The position numbers and the translations under genes are program-made. This document shows positions 1-9,317 of a stretch of DNA of 62,816 nt, one piece after another. The notes under the pieces are model-generated. The model had not been told where the DNA came from and did not search any database. It saw only the letters and a list, made by a program, of their open reading frames with translations. Numbering within the stretch: position 1 is the stretch's first letter; the number at the start of each line of letters is the position of its first letter. This DNA comes from Candidatus Latescibacterota bacterium. Lineage in GTDB: Bacteria > Latescibacterota > UBA2968 > GCA-2709665. The DNA is taken from NCBI GenBank assembly GCA_021295655.1, contig JAGWBX010000027.1, positions 96,681 to 159,496 on the forward strand, in the 5' to 3' direction.

Positions 1-711
1 GCGTGGCTCAGCGATCAGTTTGCCCGGCAGGGGTATACCACGGGCGCCCACGTCGCCCGGGATCGGTACTATATCCTGGGGAGCATCTACACTTCCGGAG
101 CCTGCGTTGAGTGGATCCGCAACCTTCTCGCCAATAACGTCGAATACGGCACCCTCATCTCGGAAGCGGAAACGGCCCCTTCCGGAAGCCTGGGCGTCCA
201 CTTCCAGCCTCACCTTCGCCTCGGCAATCCTCCGAACAACGACCCCGGATCGAGGGCCGCGTTTGTTGGTCTCACCGCCGACGTAACCCGCGGGACCCTG
301 TTTCGGGCCGTGCTCGAGGGCTTGGCCTACGAGTGCCGTCTCTGCCTTGAAGCGATCGTGTCCAATCCCGATATCGACAGACCGAAACGAATTGTAGCCA
401 TCGGCGGAAACACCCGCAACCGGCTTCTCATGCAAATCAAGAGCTCGGTATTCAACCAGAGGATATCGGTTGCAGACGTGGAGGAATCCGTCGCTCTGGG
501 CGCCGCGGTACTGGGCGGCATCGGCGCTGGCGTTTACGCGGACATCGATTCTGCGCTGAAAGAACTGACCTACAACAGCTGGACCATAGAGCCGGACGCG
601 GAGCAGGTCGAGATCTACGAAACCGGATTTCAGACCGTTTACCGCGGAATATTTCCGGCGCTTCAATCCCTGCACCACAGGTTGGGAGACATCCGGCAAA
701 CGGACCGGTGA
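1..711 (+). CDS. FGGY-family carbohydrate kinase, C-terminal part (5' truncated by window)
   Basis: The reading frame is open from base 1 and ends at a TGA at 709-711, giving about 236 residues of the C-terminal actin-like ATPase domain of an FGGY sugar kinase (xylulokinase/glycerokinase class). The adenosine-binding part is clear: 'AIGGNTRNRLLMQ' is followed by the 'EESVALGAAVLGGIGAG' helix-loop that is diagnostic for the family. These enzymes phosphorylate pentoses, polyols or related sugars in the cytoplasm. The substrate cannot be read from this half; the following dehydrogenase and cupin fit a sugar or polyol breakdown locus. Where the gene starts is outside the window. Confidence 0.85.
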   Translation, partial: AWLSDQFARQGYTTGAHVARDRYYILGSIYTSGACVEWIRNLLANNVEYGTLISEAETAPSGSLGVHFQPHLRLGNPPNNDPGSRAAFVGLTADVTRGTLFRAVLEGLAYECRLCLEAIVSNPDIDRPKRIVAIGGNTRNRLLMQIKSSVFNQRISVADVEESVALGAAVLGGIGAGVYADIDSALKELTYNSWTIEPDAEQVEIYETGFQTVYRGIFPALQSLHHRLGDIRQTDR

Positions 712-801
712 TCCGTCCGGAAGACAATCTGTGTAAATCAGTCCAGCGGGTGCCATACCTCGCGCGAAACTTCGAATTCACAGGATCCAAGGGGAGTTTC
801 C

Positions 802-1788
802 ATGCACACCATCAGCTGCGCCATCGTGGGGTACGGCGGCATTGCGCGCTTCCACACGCGCGCGTTCAGCCGTATTCCGGGGGTCCGCCTTCGTACCGTC
901 ATCGGGCGCAGAGCCGAACCGGCCGAATCGTTCAGGGAAGCGTGGGGCTTTGATAACGCCACCACCAGCTACGAAGAAGCCCTGGCCGACCCTGATATCG
1001 ACGCGGTTGTTATCGCCTCGCCAAGCGAGGTGCATTACGAACAGACCCGGTTGGCGCTGGAGGCCGGCAAGAACGTCCTGGTTGAAATCCCCGTGGCGCT
1101 GTCACACAAAGGCGCCGCCGAGATTGCCGGCCTCGCGAAAAAATCCGGAAACAAATTGCTGGTTGCCCATACCCGCCGTTTCAACCGCACGGGACGGTTT
1201 GTTAAGGATTTTCTCGCAAACGGCCAGGCGGGACACGTGCACCAGCACCATACAAACGAATTTCAGTTACGCCGCGACAACGTCGGTTGGACGGGCTACA
1301 GGCGGAGCTGGACCGACGATGTTCTGTTCCACCACGGCTGCCACGTACTCGACTATTCCCTCTGGACCATCGATAGCCCCGTTCGCCGGATTCGCGGCGA
1401 ACTCAGCCCGCTCGACGCGGGAACCGGCACGTCGCTCGACGTCAGTATGCTGCTCCGATATACCACGGAAACCATTGCGGCACTTAGCCTTTCCTACAAC
1501 GCCCGAGCGGGCGTCAGCAGCAATTTCTACCTGTGCGACGCGGGCACCCTCGTCGTCTCGGGCAACCAGGTCACGCTAAATGGCAAGACCCTCTTCGAGA
1601 GCGACGACACCCTGGAGGACGACGTCCTGGTCCAGAACACCGAATTCATCGAGTCGATTCGAAAGAACAGACAACCGGAATGTGGCGCCGAACGGGCCCT
1701 TGAGGCCCTGGGTTTGCTGCAACAGGTTTACGACCAGTCCATCACACTGGAACAGGAGGACAAATACAAACGGATGTGGGAGATTTAG
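802..1788 (+). CDS. Gfo/Idh/MocA family NAD(P)-dependent oxidoreductase
   Basis: A 328-residue protein of typical family length. Residues about 5-20 carry the Rossmann nucleotide-binding motif 'IVGYGGIARFH'. A variant of the family's EKP motif is seen near residue 94 as 'VEIPVALS', so the usual lysine is replaced. 'HHGCHVLDYSLW' in the C-terminal α/β domain supplies the usual His/Asp pair of the active site. Members oxidise or reduce sugars, inositols or amino-sugar derivatives with NAD(P)H. A purine-rich ribosome site (AAGGGGAG) lies just before the ATG. It sits 90 nt after the sugar kinase and probably shares its pathway. The loss of the EKP lysine may alter activity; the substrate is unknown. 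Confidence 0.85.
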   Translation: MHTISCAIVGYGGIARFHTRAFSRIPGVRLRTVIGRRAEPAESFREAWGFDNATTSYEEALADPDIDAVVIASPSEVHYEQTRLALEAGKNVLVEIPVALSHKGAAEIAGLAKKSGNKLLVAHTRRFNRTGRFVKDFLANGQAGHVHQHHTNEFQLRRDNVGWTGYRRSWTDDVLFHHGCHVLDYSLWTIDSPVRRIRGELSPLDAGTGTSLDVSMLLRYTTETIAALSLSYNARAGVSSNFYLCDAGTLVVSGNQVTLNGKTLFESDDTLEDDVLVQNTEFIESIRKNRQPECGAERALEALGLLQQVYDQSITLEQEDKYKRMWEI

Positions 1789-2144
1789 TCGACGGGCGGC
1801 GCCGTTAATGCTTCAGCGACATACTCGGGCCGTGGCGGCGCAAAGACGTCGATGACAAGACTGTCTTCCAGCACCCGTGAGCGATGCGGCTCATCCGACG
1901 CAAAATGGAAGAACGTCCCCGCCTCAAACAGATAACGGCGTTCCGGCTCCCCAACGAAGAATTCAATTCGCCCGCGAATAACGTACCCCATCTGCTCCTC
2001 AGGATGCCGGTGTACGGTGAACTCCGCCCCTGCCTTGACCTCATATCGGGTGATCATCAGATTTTCTCCGTTCACCGTTCGACGTACCGCCAGGTTGGAA
2101 AGCCGTTTTGGCGATATGTCGCTATCTTTCACAACTAAAGGCAT
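1785..2144 (-). CDS. Cupin-domain protein
   Basis: A 119-residue single-domain cupin. Motif 1 is visible as 'GAEFTVHRHPEEQMGYVIRG' (two His and one Glu as metal ligands) and motif 2 as 'AGTFFHFASDEPHRSRV' (third His). Small cupins of this kind bind a divalent metal and act as sugar or aromatic isomerases/dioxygenases, or as ligand sensors; nothing here selects among these. A GAAAGGA ribosome site precedes the ATG. It is convergent with the dehydrogenase and the two stop ends overlap by 4 nt, so the genes are packed but not co-transcribed. Confidence 0.8.
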   Translation of the reverse strand: MPLVVKDSDISPKRLSNLAVRRTVNGENLMITRYEVKAGAEFTVHRHPEEQMGYVIRGRIEFFVGEPERRYLFEAGTFFHFASDEPHRSRVLEDSLVIDVFAPPRPEYVAEALTAPPVD

Positions 2145-2272
2145 TTATACAATTCCTTTCGAGAAATGAATTAAAGGCTTCGGGCGGACGGGGTTCGTTC
2201 GCCGGCATCACATCCGCCATTTGCGGACACCTCCCGCGTCGTGTACGAGAGAACACGGCTGACCCGTTTACG

Positions 2273-2821
2273 TTACAGGACCATCTCAACCAGCCCTCGA
2301 CTCCTCTTGTCCAACGCGCCGAGGTCCGTCACCTCGAACCTGTTGCCGTCCACGTCCAGAATCAACACGCGCTTTTCGTCCAGCCACCGTGCGTCCTCTC
2401 CCACGTTCTTTACCACAAAATCCCGCGGTCCCCGGTCCGTGGTAACGTCCCAGTACGAGACCCCGTATTCGCTGCGAATCGAGTGAACCCGTTCAATTCG
2501 CGAGGTCATATACCGCCGCGCCAGTTCCTCCCGGATAATGCCCTGATACGCCATGGGGAGTTCGCGGACGTCGTCGACCATGCAGATCACCTCGTCGTTC
2601 GCATCGAGGAAACAGATGTACCGATCCGGCTCCGACAACGGGACCGCTCGGACGATCTTCACCGTCAGATACGAGCGATCGCCTTCAATGGTCATGCGCA
2701 GTGACCAGGCCGGTTCCCGGAAGAGTCTGATATTGCCGGTATCCACATCCTGTGGATGGGTCACGTCGATCGGCGAGGGTTTCCATCCGTCTTTATATTC
2801 CATATCCATGGTTTCCTGCAA
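2273..2821 (-). CDS. DUF1854 family protein (ABC-transporter associated), copy 1
   Basis: A 182-residue soluble protein of the DUF1854 family, recognised by the opening 'NIRLFREPAWSLRMTIEG', a central 'YICFLDANDEVICMVDDV..L' β-rich part and the closing 'VLILDVDGNRFEVTDLGALD'. The family has no assigned biochemical role; members are found next to ABC exporters, including ones linked to cyanophycin metabolism. Here it begins 3 nt after the stop of the upstream ABC gene, so it is almost certainly translated from the same mRNA. A second copy follows a related ABC gene at 34 kb. No membrane segment or signal peptide is visible. It is likely a cytoplasmic accessory protein; the function is unknown. 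Confidence 0.82.
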   Translation of the reverse strand: MQETMDMEYKDGWKPSPIDVTHPQDVDTGNIRLFREPAWSLRMTIEGDRSYLTVKIVRAVPLSEPDRYICFLDANDEVICMVDDVRELPMAYQGIIREELARRYMTSRIERVHSIRSEYGVSYWDVTTDRGPRDFVVKNVGEDARWLDEKRVLILDVDGNRFEVTDLGALDKRSRGLVEMVL

Positions 2822-2824
2822 TCC

Positions 2825-5059
2825 TCAATTCCTTCCCGTTTCGTCCTTGCCGCCGCCGACAGCCATCACCGCCGATGTTTCCTGCTGGCGCTTTGCGAGG
2901 CGGTAGAATATACCTTTACGCGACATCAATTCATGATGGGTGCCAGTTTCGGCCACCTTGCCGTCGTCCAACACCACAAGCCTGTCGGCGGTGCGCAGCG
3001 TGGATAGCCTGTGCGCGATCGCAAAGGTCGTGCGGCCCTTTACCAGACGCGAGATCGCCTTCTGAATCTTCCACTCCGTCCGCGTATCCAGGGACGACGT
3101 CGCCTCATCCAGAATCAGAATTCGCGGATCGTGCAGAATCGCGCGCGCGATGGATATACGCTGCTTTTCTCCGCCCGACAGTTTCCCGCCTTTCTCTCCC
3201 ACCTTCATGTCGTATCCGTCCGGTTTTTGTACGATGAACTCGTGCGCCTCCGCCGCAGTGGCCGCACGAATGACTTCGCTGAACGTCGCATTCGGCTTGC
3301 CGTACGCGATATTCTCGGCAATCGTCGCGTCGAAAAGGAATGGCTCCTGCTGAACCATGCCGATCCGGGACCGCAGGTCTTCCAGGCGAACCCTCCGCAT
3401 GTCCGTACCGTCGATTTCGATGCGTCCCCTGTCCGGATCGTAAAATCGGCAAACCAAATTGATCAGTGTGGATTTGCCGGCGCCGGATTTCCCCACGAGG
3501 CCAACCATCTCTCCCGGTTGCGCAACAAGAGCTATACCCTTCAGAACGGGCTTTCCACCATCGTAGCCGAAAATCACGTCCCGGAACGCGACCTGCCCCT
3601 CCATTCGCAGCAGTGGAACCGCATCGGTACCGTCGCTGGTTTCTGGTTTTGAATCTGTAACCTCGAAAATCCGTTCGGCGCCCGCGAACGCCCGCAGCAG
3701 GACGTTGTAGAGTTCGCCAAACCACCGCAATGGCTCGTACAACATCCACAGATAGCTGATGAAGGCGACCAGAGCGCCCAGCGTCATCTCACCGCCCAGA
3801 ATCTGACGGCCACCAACATACCAGACCAGAAACACGCCCCAGCTCATCAGGAAATTCGTCACCGTAAAGAACACAAACCAGTTCCGCTCGCCAGCAACAG
3901 TCACCTTGCGCAAATCCTCGTTTCGCCTGTCAAATCGCTCGCTTTCACGGGATTCCTGTGCGAACGCCTTTACGACCCGGATGCCGCCAATTGATTCACT
4001 CAGGTGCGACGAAAGGCGCGACCACCTCGATCCCCATTGGATCCAGTGGCGCATCACACGCTTCCAGATGCGACTTCCGCCCAGCACAATCGGGGGAACG
4101 GGCAACAGTACAAGTAGCGCAAGCTTCCAGTTTGTCGCCAACAACAGGCCCAGAATCCCCGCAAAAAGCAGGACCTTCGATACGACCAGAGGCAGGTCAG
4201 ACGCCAGAAACCCCTCCAGCCTGTCGGAGTCGTTCGACATCCGCGAGATGAGACTGCCCGTGCTGCGACGATCGTAAAACCGCAGCGGCAGAAACTGCAG
4301 CTTTCGGTAAAGGTCCGACCGAATGTCCTGCACACCCCGATGTCCCAGGCGCAGGGAAAGCCATTCCGTAGTCACCGCAGCCGCACAGAACAGCAATCGC
4401 ACCCCCAGCAGACCCAACACGAGCCAGACCAGCAGATTGAAATTGGTGCGGGGGGTAAGCACGTCGTCGATGATATGCTGCGTAATCCTGGGCGGCAGCA
4501 GTTCCAGCGCGGTTGAAACAAGGGTCAGTATCACGACCGATGCCAGCCGCCACGGCTGCGCCGCGAGATATCGCAGAAGGCGGCGCAGCGTATGCCATTT
4601 CCTGATGCACGCCGCACAGATGCCGTTCTTTTCAGGCAGCAGCCGGCCGCACGCGTCACAGCGTACCCGCTCTACCTCCTCGGGCAAAGACAGATTCCTG
4701 CCCTCCGACAACTGCCGGATGCCTTCCGCCACTTCGGCGAATTTGGGTGTCAGTGATTGCGTATATGGTACCAAAAGCGGGCCTTGCTTATGTCGATCCA
4801 CCGCAAGGAAACCCCCACCCACCTCCTCTTCCGTCCGTACGCCCGCCATCTCATCCATCGGCACCACCACGATGTCTCCATCGTCATCGTGCTGAACGAC
4901 GATTAACCGCTTCTCCGTAACGACGACCCACTGCCGGCCGAACTGCCGGTTCGGCAGCAGATCCGTCGCGACGTGCAAAAGCGCCGGCTCATCGTTCAGG
5001 CCTTTTCTTCCAAGCATCTCCGACACGGATGCCGGCAACGTCTCTTTGAACCCACTCAT
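2825..5059 (-). CDS. ABC exporter subunit with PH-like domain and zinc ribbon (B)
   Basis: 744 residues from the ATG at 5059; a TTG 12 nt earlier is also possible and neither has a strong ribosome site. Order of parts: an N-terminal PH-like β domain (residues about 1-125, 'WVVVTEKRLIVVQ'), a four-cysteine zinc ribbon near 133-152 ('CDACGRLLPEKNGICAAC'), a six-helix exporter membrane domain, then the nucleotide-binding domain with Walker A 'GKSGAGKST', signature 'LSGGEKQR', Walker B 'ILILDEATSSLD' and H-loop 'IAHRLST'. All catalytic residues are intact. It is the partner of the next gene upstream, probably forming a heterodimer in the inner membrane. The cargo is not known. The PH-like and zinc-ribbon extension is unusual for exporters and recurs in all three ABC genes of this window. 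Confidence 0.88.
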   Translation of the reverse strand: MSGFKETLPASVSEMLGRKGLNDEPALLHVATDLLPNRQFGRQWVVVTEKRLIVVQHDDDGDIVVVPMDEMAGVRTEEEVGGGFLAVDRHKQGPLLVPYTQSLTPKFAEVAEGIRQLSEGRNLSLPEEVERVRCDACGRLLPEKNGICAACIRKWHTLRRLLRYLAAQPWRLASVVILTLVSTALELLPPRITQHIIDDVLTPRTNFNLLVWLVLGLLGVRLLFCAAAVTTEWLSLRLGHRGVQDIRSDLYRKLQFLPLRFYDRRSTGSLISRMSNDSDRLEGFLASDLPLVVSKVLLFAGILGLLLATNWKLALLVLLPVPPIVLGGSRIWKRVMRHWIQWGSRWSRLSSHLSESIGGIRVVKAFAQESRESERFDRRNEDLRKVTVAGERNWFVFFTVTNFLMSWGVFLVWYVGGRQILGGEMTLGALVAFISYLWMLYEPLRWFGELYNVLLRAFAGAERIFEVTDSKPETSDGTDAVPLLRMEGQVAFRDVIFGYDGGKPVLKGIALVAQPGEMVGLVGKSGAGKSTLINLVCRFYDPDRGRIEIDGTDMRRVRLEDLRSRIGMVQQEPFLFDATIAENIAYGKPNATFSEVIRAATAAEAHEFIVQKPDGYDMKVGEKGGKLSGGEKQRISIARAILHDPRILILDEATSSLDTRTEWKIQKAISRLVKGRTTFAIAHRLSTLRTADRLVVLDDGKVAETGTHHELMSRKGIFYRLAKRQQETSAVMAVGGGKDETGRN

Positions 5060-5104
5060 GGTGTATACCAATGCAGCCGGGCCGCCGGAATCGACAGGGC
5101 CCGA

Positions 5105-7333
5105 TTACGCCTCTACGGCGATGATTTCGGAAACTTCCTGCTGCAGGCGTACCAGATTGTAGAACACGCCCTCCTTCGACAACAGCTCACTGTGCGTGCC
5201 TGCCTCTACGATCCGCCCGCCATCCAGAACAACCAGGCGGTCCGCGTTCCGGAGCGTGGACAACCTGTGCGCGATCGCAAACGTCGTCCGACCGCGTACG
5301 AGGCGAGACACCGCCTCCTGAATCTGGACTTCCGTCTGAACGTCGACGCTGGAAGTCGCTTCGTCCAGTATCAGAATCCTCGGATCGTGGAGGATTGCCC
5401 GCGCAAGCGACACCCGCTGTTTTTCGCCTCCCGACAGGTTCCCTCCCCTCTCACCCACGTCGGAATCATATCCATCGGGCCTGGACACGATAAAGCCATG
5501 CGCATTGGCCGCCTTCGCCGCGTCCATGACTTCATCGAGACCGGCGCCGGGCTTGCCGTAACCGATGTTCTCCGCAATGGTACCGCTGAATAGAACAGGT
5601 TCCTGAAGGACGATGCCGATTTGCGCGCGCAGATCCTCCAGCCGTATATTACGGACGTCCATGCCGTCGATCTCGATTCCTCCCGCATCCACGTCGTAAA
5701 ATCTGCATATCAGGTTTACCAGCGTTGTCTTGCCCACACCCGATTTGCCCACGAGTCCGATCATCTCTCCCGGCTCGACGTCGAGATCGATTTCTCGCAA
5801 AACGGGCTTGGATTTGTCATAGCCAAAGGTCACATCTCTGAACCGGACTCGACCCTGCATTGCCGGCAGGGGGGCAGCATCGGGGTCGCCGTACGCTTCG
5901 GGCGGAGTATCGATGACTTCGAAGACGCGCTCTGCCCCGGTCAGCGCACGTGACATCCAGTTGCTCACCATGCCGAACCACTGCAGCGGGCCGTAGAGGA
6001 GCCACATGTAGCTGTAGAACGCCATCAGCGTGCCCAGTGTCAACTCCCCGCCCAGCACCTTACGTCCCCCGAAAAACCAGACAATCAACACGCCCAGTCC
6101 ACTCAGAAAAGTGGTCGTCGTCCAGAAGACCGCCCAACTGGTTTCCGCCCGTACGGCCCTGAACGTAAGATCACGGTTACGACGCTCGAATACTTCGATC
6201 TCCCGTTTCTCCTGAGTAAACGCTTTAACGATCCGAATGCCTGCAACGGCTTCGTTCACGCGGGCGATCAATTCAGACCAGCATCTGTACCACCTGGCAT
6301 AATGGGTGCGCATCCGTTTCCAGCAGACGGCTGTTCCGGCCACAACAAGCGGCACGGGAATGAGCACTAGGAGCGTAAGGCGCCAGTTCATCATCAGCAG
6401 CGCGACCGTAATTCCCAGAAACATCAGGCTGTTGGTGATGAGATAGGGCAATCCGTCGACCAGAAAATGCTGCAATCGCTCGGTGTCCCTCGTCACACGC
6501 GACATGAGCGCACCGACCTGACGCTTGTCGTAGAACTGAAGCGAAAGCAGTTCCAGGCGTCGATACAGCTGACTTCGAATATCCGCCGTCACCCTCGCAC
6601 TCAGCCAGGTCGCCGTCCACCCGTGCAGCCATTCTGCCGCCCACGTCATCAACCGGACACCCACCAGGGCAAGCACCAGTTGAACCAGGAGTCCGAGCCT
6701 TTCGTCGACGGCGGATATCTGACTGGGAGCCAGAACGTCATCAACAATCAGTCGGGTTATTTGAGGAGGAATCAACTCGGCGCAGGTTGTGAGGATGGTT
6801 GCGAGCGCGAGCAGCGCCGCCCGCACCCTGTAGGGCCTCAGGTACATTGCGATTCGAGCCAGCACATCCATCTTCCTGAGGCATGCCGGGCAGATCCCGT
6901 TCTTCTCGGGCAGAAGCCGGCCGCAGGACTCGCATCGCGTCCGCTCCGGGTCCATATCCGCCAACTGCGGCTGTGATTTCCGTAGCCGCTCGATCCGGCG
7001 GGCCAACTCTGAAAAGTCACCGGCCTGCGTCTGGGAATGTAACACGTGCACGGTTGGCAGTGCCTTGCGCCGGATCTCCAGTTGCGCACCGCCAACCAGG
7101 GGTTCCGTGGAGACGAACGACACATCCGAAAGGGGAATTTCGACCAGGTCCTGCGTACTTTCATCGCGGAAAACAAGGACCCGTTTCCGTGTCACCACGA
7201 CCCACTGACTGCCGTAGTCCCCCCGGGCGTCCAGGTCCGAACGCACCTGCAGCAACGGCGTTTCGCCGTCGTTCAACACCGCGCGGACGCGACAGGCAAG
7301 TTCCTCGTTCGGCATGTCACGCCACGAATTCAT
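5105..7333 (-). CDS. ABC exporter subunit with PH-like domain and zinc ribbon (A)
   Basis: 742 residues. The ATG at 7333 is chosen because AAAGGA lies 10 nt upstream; the frame stays open to 7438 but those 35 residues are low-complexity and lack a ribosome site. The protein repeats its downstream neighbour's design: PH-like domain ('WVVVTRKRVLVF'), zinc ribbon ('CESCGRLLPEKNGICPAC'), six-helix membrane domain, and a nucleotide-binding domain with 'GKSGVGKTT', 'LSGGEKQR', 'ILILDEATSSVD' and 'IAHRLST'. Both subunits keep the catalytic glutamate, unlike many heterodimeric exporters in which one ATP site is degenerate. First gene of an ABC-ABC-DUF1854 operon. The substrate is unknown. Confidence 0.88.
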   Translation of the reverse strand: MNSWRDMPNEELACRVRAVLNDGETPLLQVRSDLDARGDYGSQWVVVTRKRVLVFRDESTQDLVEIPLSDVSFVSTEPLVGGAQLEIRRKALPTVHVLHSQTQAGDFSELARRIERLRKSQPQLADMDPERTRCESCGRLLPEKNGICPACLRKMDVLARIAMYLRPYRVRAALLALATILTTCAELIPPQITRLIVDDVLAPSQISAVDERLGLLVQLVLALVGVRLMTWAAEWLHGWTATWLSARVTADIRSQLYRRLELLSLQFYDKRQVGALMSRVTRDTERLQHFLVDGLPYLITNSLMFLGITVALLMMNWRLTLLVLIPVPLVVAGTAVCWKRMRTHYARWYRCWSELIARVNEAVAGIRIVKAFTQEKREIEVFERRNRDLTFRAVRAETSWAVFWTTTTFLSGLGVLIVWFFGGRKVLGGELTLGTLMAFYSYMWLLYGPLQWFGMVSNWMSRALTGAERVFEVIDTPPEAYGDPDAAPLPAMQGRVRFRDVTFGYDKSKPVLREIDLDVEPGEMIGLVGKSGVGKTTLVNLICRFYDVDAGGIEIDGMDVRNIRLEDLRAQIGIVLQEPVLFSGTIAENIGYGKPGAGLDEVMDAAKAANAHGFIVSRPDGYDSDVGERGGNLSGGEKQRVSLARAILHDPRILILDEATSSVDVQTEVQIQEAVSRLVRGRTTFAIAHRLSTLRNADRLVVLDGGRIVEAGTHSELLSKEGVFYNLVRLQQEVSEIIAVEA

Positions 7334-7516
7334 GAAATTCACGTCCTTTGACACCCGCGCGCCGCGGATGCCCATGGTGGGTTTACCGGATGCCACCATC
7401 GCCGACGGCAATCCGGATTCTGAAAGCCCCAACGCCACGGATCAAAAATGGTCGCCCTTCGTACGAACGGCGACTTTCAAGGTCGTGACAGTGCATCTGA
7501 TTTCACACGCGCCGAT

Positions 7517-8161
7517 TCACTTCACAAGTTCGATTGTGCCCCACAGACTCGGGTCGTACGCAACAGGAAGGGGCTCGTCGGCGGTCCAGAACTGCCGTCC
7601 CTGTCTCCGATCCTGAAGCAAATAGGTAAATCCCAAATGGCGGTTTTCTTCCGGATCGAACCCCGTCAGCGTCTTTGCCGGCAGATGGACCTCCAGCCGA
7701 TATCCGGTTCCGGACGTGTCGCAGGCGACCGGCAACTCCTGGGATTCGCACAGTTTTGAATGTGCGCGAGCCCGGCGGATTCGTGTCTGTCCGGCCTTTG
7801 GCTTCAAGCGTCCTGCACCGGGCAGGAAATAGAAATGGTGGCAGTACCGGCTCGCCCTGTGCGCGTTCCGGACGTCTCGTGTATCCACCCAGATCTGCAA
7901 GCCATCGCCCTGTAACGGCCGCCGACGGTCCACGTTCGCGCCAGCGGCCTTCTGAACGTTTACTGCGAAATAGAGACCCCGCTCGCCCCAGGCGGCGTAC
8001 ACTTCCGCAAACGCCTCTCGACCGTCCAATGCCATAAGGTCCGGCAACCGGAATCTACGGTCCCAATCCTGAAGGTCTCCGTCGATGGCCGGCGGCACAC
8101 TGCGATGCGGGCACCGCCACGCGAAATTGAAAAAAGCCCGTTTCGGGACTTCCAGATTCAT
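7517..8161 (-). CDS. Carbohydrate-binding family 9-like (DOMON-type) protein
   Basis: 214 residues resembling the CBM9-like fold: 'PPAIDGDLQDWDRRF' at the start, 'VYAAWGERGLYFAVNV' in the middle, 'LQIWVDTRD' and the closing 'WGTIELVK'. Such modules bind sugars and are often attached to, or encoded beside, glycan-active enzymes. No signal peptide is evident, which is odd for a polysaccharide binder. Its ATG overlaps the stop of the β-helix gene by 4 nt (ATGA), indicating translational coupling. The two proteins presumably act on the same glycan. The role is inferred from fold and context only. Confidence 0.75.
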   Translation of the reverse strand: MNLEVPKRAFFNFAWRCPHRSVPPAIDGDLQDWDRRFRLPDLMALDGREAFAEVYAAWGERGLYFAVNVQKAAGANVDRRRPLQGDGLQIWVDTRDVRNAHRASRYCHHFYFLPGAGRLKPKAGQTRIRRARAHSKLCESQELPVACDTSGTGYRLEVHLPAKTLTGFDPEENRHLGFTYLLQDRRQGRQFWTADEPLPVAYDPSLWGTIELVK

Positions 8162-9219
8162 CGAGTCGAGTCTCCGGGCGGCCCAACCAGGTTGCCGGTC
8201 TTCCTCACGACCGCCGATTTCTCCATTGCGTTCGCATTAAGAAGAATCGGCCGGTTCGTTCCCGTCTGGTCGTTGACGATCAGGTCGACGTTTCGAAAGT
8301 GATTTCCCGTAACCGACATGCCCGCTCCAGTGAGCCAGAGAGGGAGCCGCTTTGCCGGGTCCGGCCCCCGGATCACGTTTCCCGAGATGGACGTGTTGAA
8401 GCCCCGCACGTCCATGGCCAACGCCAGACGCCCTCCGGTATTGACCGTCACAATATTACCCGAAATCACATGGCCCTCGGAATCGGCCCAGGACCGGAAA
8501 GCGATGTCCAGGTCGCCTCCCTCCCGTACGAACACCTGATTATTCGCCATAATGATGGCGTCTCCGGCATCTGATCCCACGGCGACGTGCGTACGACCGG
8601 TAATCTCGACGAAATTGCCCATCACGAATCCAGGTCCGCCCAGAAGTTCCACCGCATCTGAATGCGCGTTGCCCAGGCGGTTGTTGATGACCCTCATGTT
8701 GGGCCCCTGCAGCATGATGCCCAGTCGCTGGGCATTCAGAACGGTACAATTCCGTATGGTAACGTTGTGCGTCGGCTTCGGACATGAATTGCCGGGCTCC
8801 GCGCAGAATGCCTTGATGCCGTTGTACTCGAACCGCCCGTGTGAGATATTCTGGAACTCGGCGCCGTTGTACGGATTCTGGTCCCGATTCTGGTCCACCC
8901 AAAGATCTCGTATCGTGATATTTCCCACCCCGTTCCCTATAATGCGGATGACGTTCGTATTCTGACCGGCCGCCAGAATCAGCCGGGTCGCGGCGCCCTG
9001 CCCTGCCAGCGTCACGTTGCTCCGGTCGATGATCAGCCCGCCGAGCGTACCCGCCACCCTGCGGATGTCGTAGACACCTTCCTTCAGGACGACCGTGCCG
9101 CCCGACGGCGGAAGCGATTGAATCGCCGCGTAGATTTCCTCCTGGTCGCCGTGTCCGTCGCCGACGATATCGGCTGCGTTCCTGGATTTCTCAGACGAAT
9201 TCCGGGTTGCGACTATCAT
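8158..9219 (-). CDS. Right-handed parallel β-helix protein (pectate-lyase-like)
   Basis: 353 residues. The N-terminal part ('GDQEEIYAAIQSLPPSGGTVVLKEGVYDI') is the usual opening of Pectate_lyase_3/GH28-related β-helices, and regular short coils ('ITIRDLWVDQN', 'VTIRNCTVLNAQRLGIML', 'VISGNIVTVN') follow to the end. β-helix proteins include polysaccharide lyases, glycoside hydrolases and epimerases. No catalytic set can be assigned by eye and there is no signal peptide, so either the enzyme is cytoplasmic or it is secreted by another route. A GGGGGAA ribosome site precedes the ATG. It is the first gene of a coupled pair with the CBM9-like gene. Confidence 0.75.
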   Translation of the reverse strand: MIVATRNSSEKSRNAADIVGDGHGDQEEIYAAIQSLPPSGGTVVLKEGVYDIRRVAGTLGGLIIDRSNVTLAGQGAATRLILAAGQNTNVIRIIGNGVGNITIRDLWVDQNRDQNPYNGAEFQNISHGRFEYNGIKAFCAEPGNSCPKPTHNVTIRNCTVLNAQRLGIMLQGPNMRVINNRLGNAHSDAVELLGGPGFVMGNFVEITGRTHVAVGSDAGDAIIMANNQVFVREGGDLDIAFRSWADSEGHVISGNIVTVNTGGRLALAMDVRGFNTSISGNVIRGPDPAKRLPLWLTGAGMSVTGNHFRNVDLIVNDQTGTNRPILLNANAMEKSAVVRKTGNLVGPPGDSTR

Positions 9220-9317
9220 GTTATTCCCCCGAATGTTGACCGTGAAACTCCGTTACAGGCGCTATGGTACACTCGGTACGGATGCATCTTGCGAATGACC
9301 TGAAGCGACGAGGCGCC

